DNA of 64,000 nucleotides from Gammaproteobacteria bacterium. GTDB lineage: Bacteria; Pseudomonadota; Gammaproteobacteria; Pseudomonadales; Halieaceae. The position numbers and the translations under genes are program-made. The notes under the pieces were generated by a model that saw nothing but the letters and a program-made list of their open reading frames with translations, searched no databases and was not told the DNA's origin. Location of the stretch: contig JAACDF010000019.1 in assembly GCA_009937065.1 (NCBI GenBank), forward strand, positions 42,055-106,054. The letters run 5' to 3'. Of the stretch, positions 62,824-64,000 are shown in pieces (the stretch's first letter is position 1; each line of letters starts with the position of its first letter).

Positions 62824-64000
62824 GACGCTACCCTTTGTGTCTCGTCATCGCCCTCAATATCCGCATCAGGATCGTTAAACACCACCTCATTCAGCTGTCC
62901 CTCGTGATAGGCAACCACCGTCGATACTGTTGCATCGCCCGTGACATTAACCGCTGTCCTAACCATATCCAGCAAGCGGTCGACACCAAGAATAAGCGCG
63001 ATTCCCTCGACCGGCAGCCCAGCCTGAGTCAGAACCAATGACAGCATGATCAACCCTGCACTCGGTACCGCAGCCGTGCCGATAGACGCTAGTGTGGCCG
63101 TTAAGACCACCATTAAGAGCTGACTACTAGAGAGATCAATACCGTAGACCTGGGCAATAAACACAGTAGCGACGCCCTGCATAATGGCGGTCCCATCCAT
63201 GTTAATTGTGGCTCCCAGTGGCACAGAAAAGCCGGCGACACTTTTATTCACGCCAAGTCGCTTCTCAACAGTTCTTAGCGTGACAGGCAGAGTAGCTCCC
63301 GATGATGAGGTTGAAAAAGCAAAGGCCCAGACCCGTCGCATCTTCTGCCGCAGCATCGCAGGGGAGAGAGGTGTGAGCGTGCGCAGTACCAGACCATAAA
63401 CAACCAATCCATGGAATAAAAGCACGCCGAGCAGGGTAAAGAAGTAGGCTGCCAAATCAAAAATAGTGCCGAATCCCATCGTGGCAAATAGCTTGGTTAG
63501 CAGGGCAAAAACACCGTAAGGCGCAAGCTCGATCAGTACACCCACCATTTTCATGACCACGACTTCCATGTCCTGGAACCAGGCAATCAGACGCTCGCCC
63601 GCCGCGCCTGCACGCGTCAATGCAAAACCCACTAGCAACGCGAAGACGATCACCTGAAGCATATTGCCCTCTGCCATCGCTGCGACAGGGTTCGTCGGGA
63701 AGATATTGATAAGCGTTTCTTTGATGGGCGGTGCTTCTTTTGGAACAAAATCAGAACTCGCGACCGCATTAACGCCCTCGCCGGGGCCGACGGCCAGCGC
63801 AATAGCCAAACCTAGGCTCACCGCAATACAGGTTGTCACGAGATAAAGCCCCAGTGTCTTTCCTGCAATTGGCCCCATCCGGCTACTTGCACCAAGCGCC
63901 GCCATGCCACAAATCAGGGATACGAGAACCAATGGCACAACCAGTAACTTAAGCGAGGCAATAAAAATTCGCCCGAGAACATCGAACAGCCCCATTACCA
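62820..64000 (-). CDS. Dicarboxylate/amino acid:cation (Na+ or H+) symporter, 5'-partial
   Basis: At least 391 residues of a DAACS (GltP/DctA-like) transporter. The frame is open to the right window edge and the first membrane helix of the family is missing from the part shown, so the gene starts outside the window. Visible signatures: MLVVPLV-like LKLLVVPLVLVSL, the Ser-rich re-entrant loop FSTSSSGATLP, LGATINMDGTA, and DRLLDMVRTAVNVTGD near the C-terminus. These define the substrate and ion sites. An acidic tail follows. The preferred substrate cannot be decided. Confidence 0.93.
   Translation of the reverse strand, partial: VMGLFDVLGRIFIASLKLLVVPLVLVSLICGMAALGASSRMGPIAGKTLGLYLVTTCIAVSLGLAIALAVGPGEGVNAVASSDFVPKEAPPIKETLINIFPTNPVAAMAEGNMLQVIVFALLVGFALTRAGAAGERLIAWFQDMEVVVMKMVGVLIELAPYGVFALLTKLFATMGFGTIFDLAAYFFTLLGVLLFHGLVVYGLVLRTLTPLSPAMLRQKMRRVWAFAFSTSSSGATLPVTLRTVEKRLGVNKSVAGFSVPLGATINMDGTAIMQGVATVFIAQVYGIDLSSSQLLMVVLTATLASIGTAAVPSAGLIMLSLVLTQAGLPVEGIALILGVDRLLDMVRTAVNVTGDATVSTVVAYHEGQLNEVVFNDPDADIEGDDETQRVAS

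Overview
The window reads as a chromosomal segment of a marine-type gammaproteobacterium. The block rpsF-rpsR, rlmB, rnr, tRNA-Leu, then tsaE-amiB-mutL-miaA-hfq-hflX-hflK-hflC-hisZ-purA, and queG, orn, rsgA, matches the gene order I know from Pseudomonas and its relatives. The accessory genes (acyl-CoA handling, a CBM9/DUF5916 outer-membrane protein, sulfotransferase, many lipoproteins) suggest an OM60/NOR5 (Halieaceae)-like organism. That placement is inference. No phage, IS or CRISPR array is visible.

Layout. 1-5.1 kb: translation and RNA-processing genes on the minus strand (DUF2232 membrane protein, rpsR, rpsF, rlmB, rnr), then a plus-strand tRNA-Leu(CAG) with a good sigma70 promoter. 5.1-19.1 kb: a patchwork of accessory genes lying between tRNA-Leu and purA. 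It opens with a 1.1-kb segment, carrying one secreted hydrolase gene, flanked by copies of the tRNA 3' end (a probable old attachment-site duplication). It continues with small orphan genes, an atypical SDR, an ACAD10-type phosphotransferase, an acyl-CoA synthetase, a CaiB-type CoA transferase, a sulfotransferase, a LamG protein and a small AraC-type regulator. 19.1-30.8 kb: the conserved tsaE-to-purA cluster, read right to left, with many overlapping stop/start codons. 30.8-44.5 kb: mostly housekeeping genes (queG, orn, rsgA, phoH2, rnb, asnS, cinA/pncC, pdxH, ggt, thioesterase) plus one orphan outer-membrane protein.

44.6-59.3 kb is the most interesting part: thirteen plus-strand genes packed with 1-17 nt overlaps or very short gaps, almost certainly one operon. 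It encodes a TPR protein ending in a TonB-C-like domain, a Ser/Gly-rich lipoprotein, three other lipoproteins of unknown fold, a membrane-anchored TPR/PEGA protein, a membrane-anchored PEGA-SUMF1 protein without the FGE cysteines, a small exported protein, a MotA/TolQ/ExbB-like proton channel, a cytoplasmic actin/Hsp70-like protein, two VWA proteins, and an M48 metalloprotease lipoprotein. Both VWA proteins begin with the same Asp-containing transmembrane motif, which resembles the MotB/ExbD plug helix. I infer a proton-motive-force-driven, envelope-spanning machine that works on the periplasm or outer membrane. I know of no characterised system with this composition.

59.3-64.0 kb: an exported amidohydrolase, an Old-Yellow-Enzyme-type oxidoreductase, an MBL-fold hydrolase and a dicarboxylate/amino-acid:cation symporter cut by the window edge.
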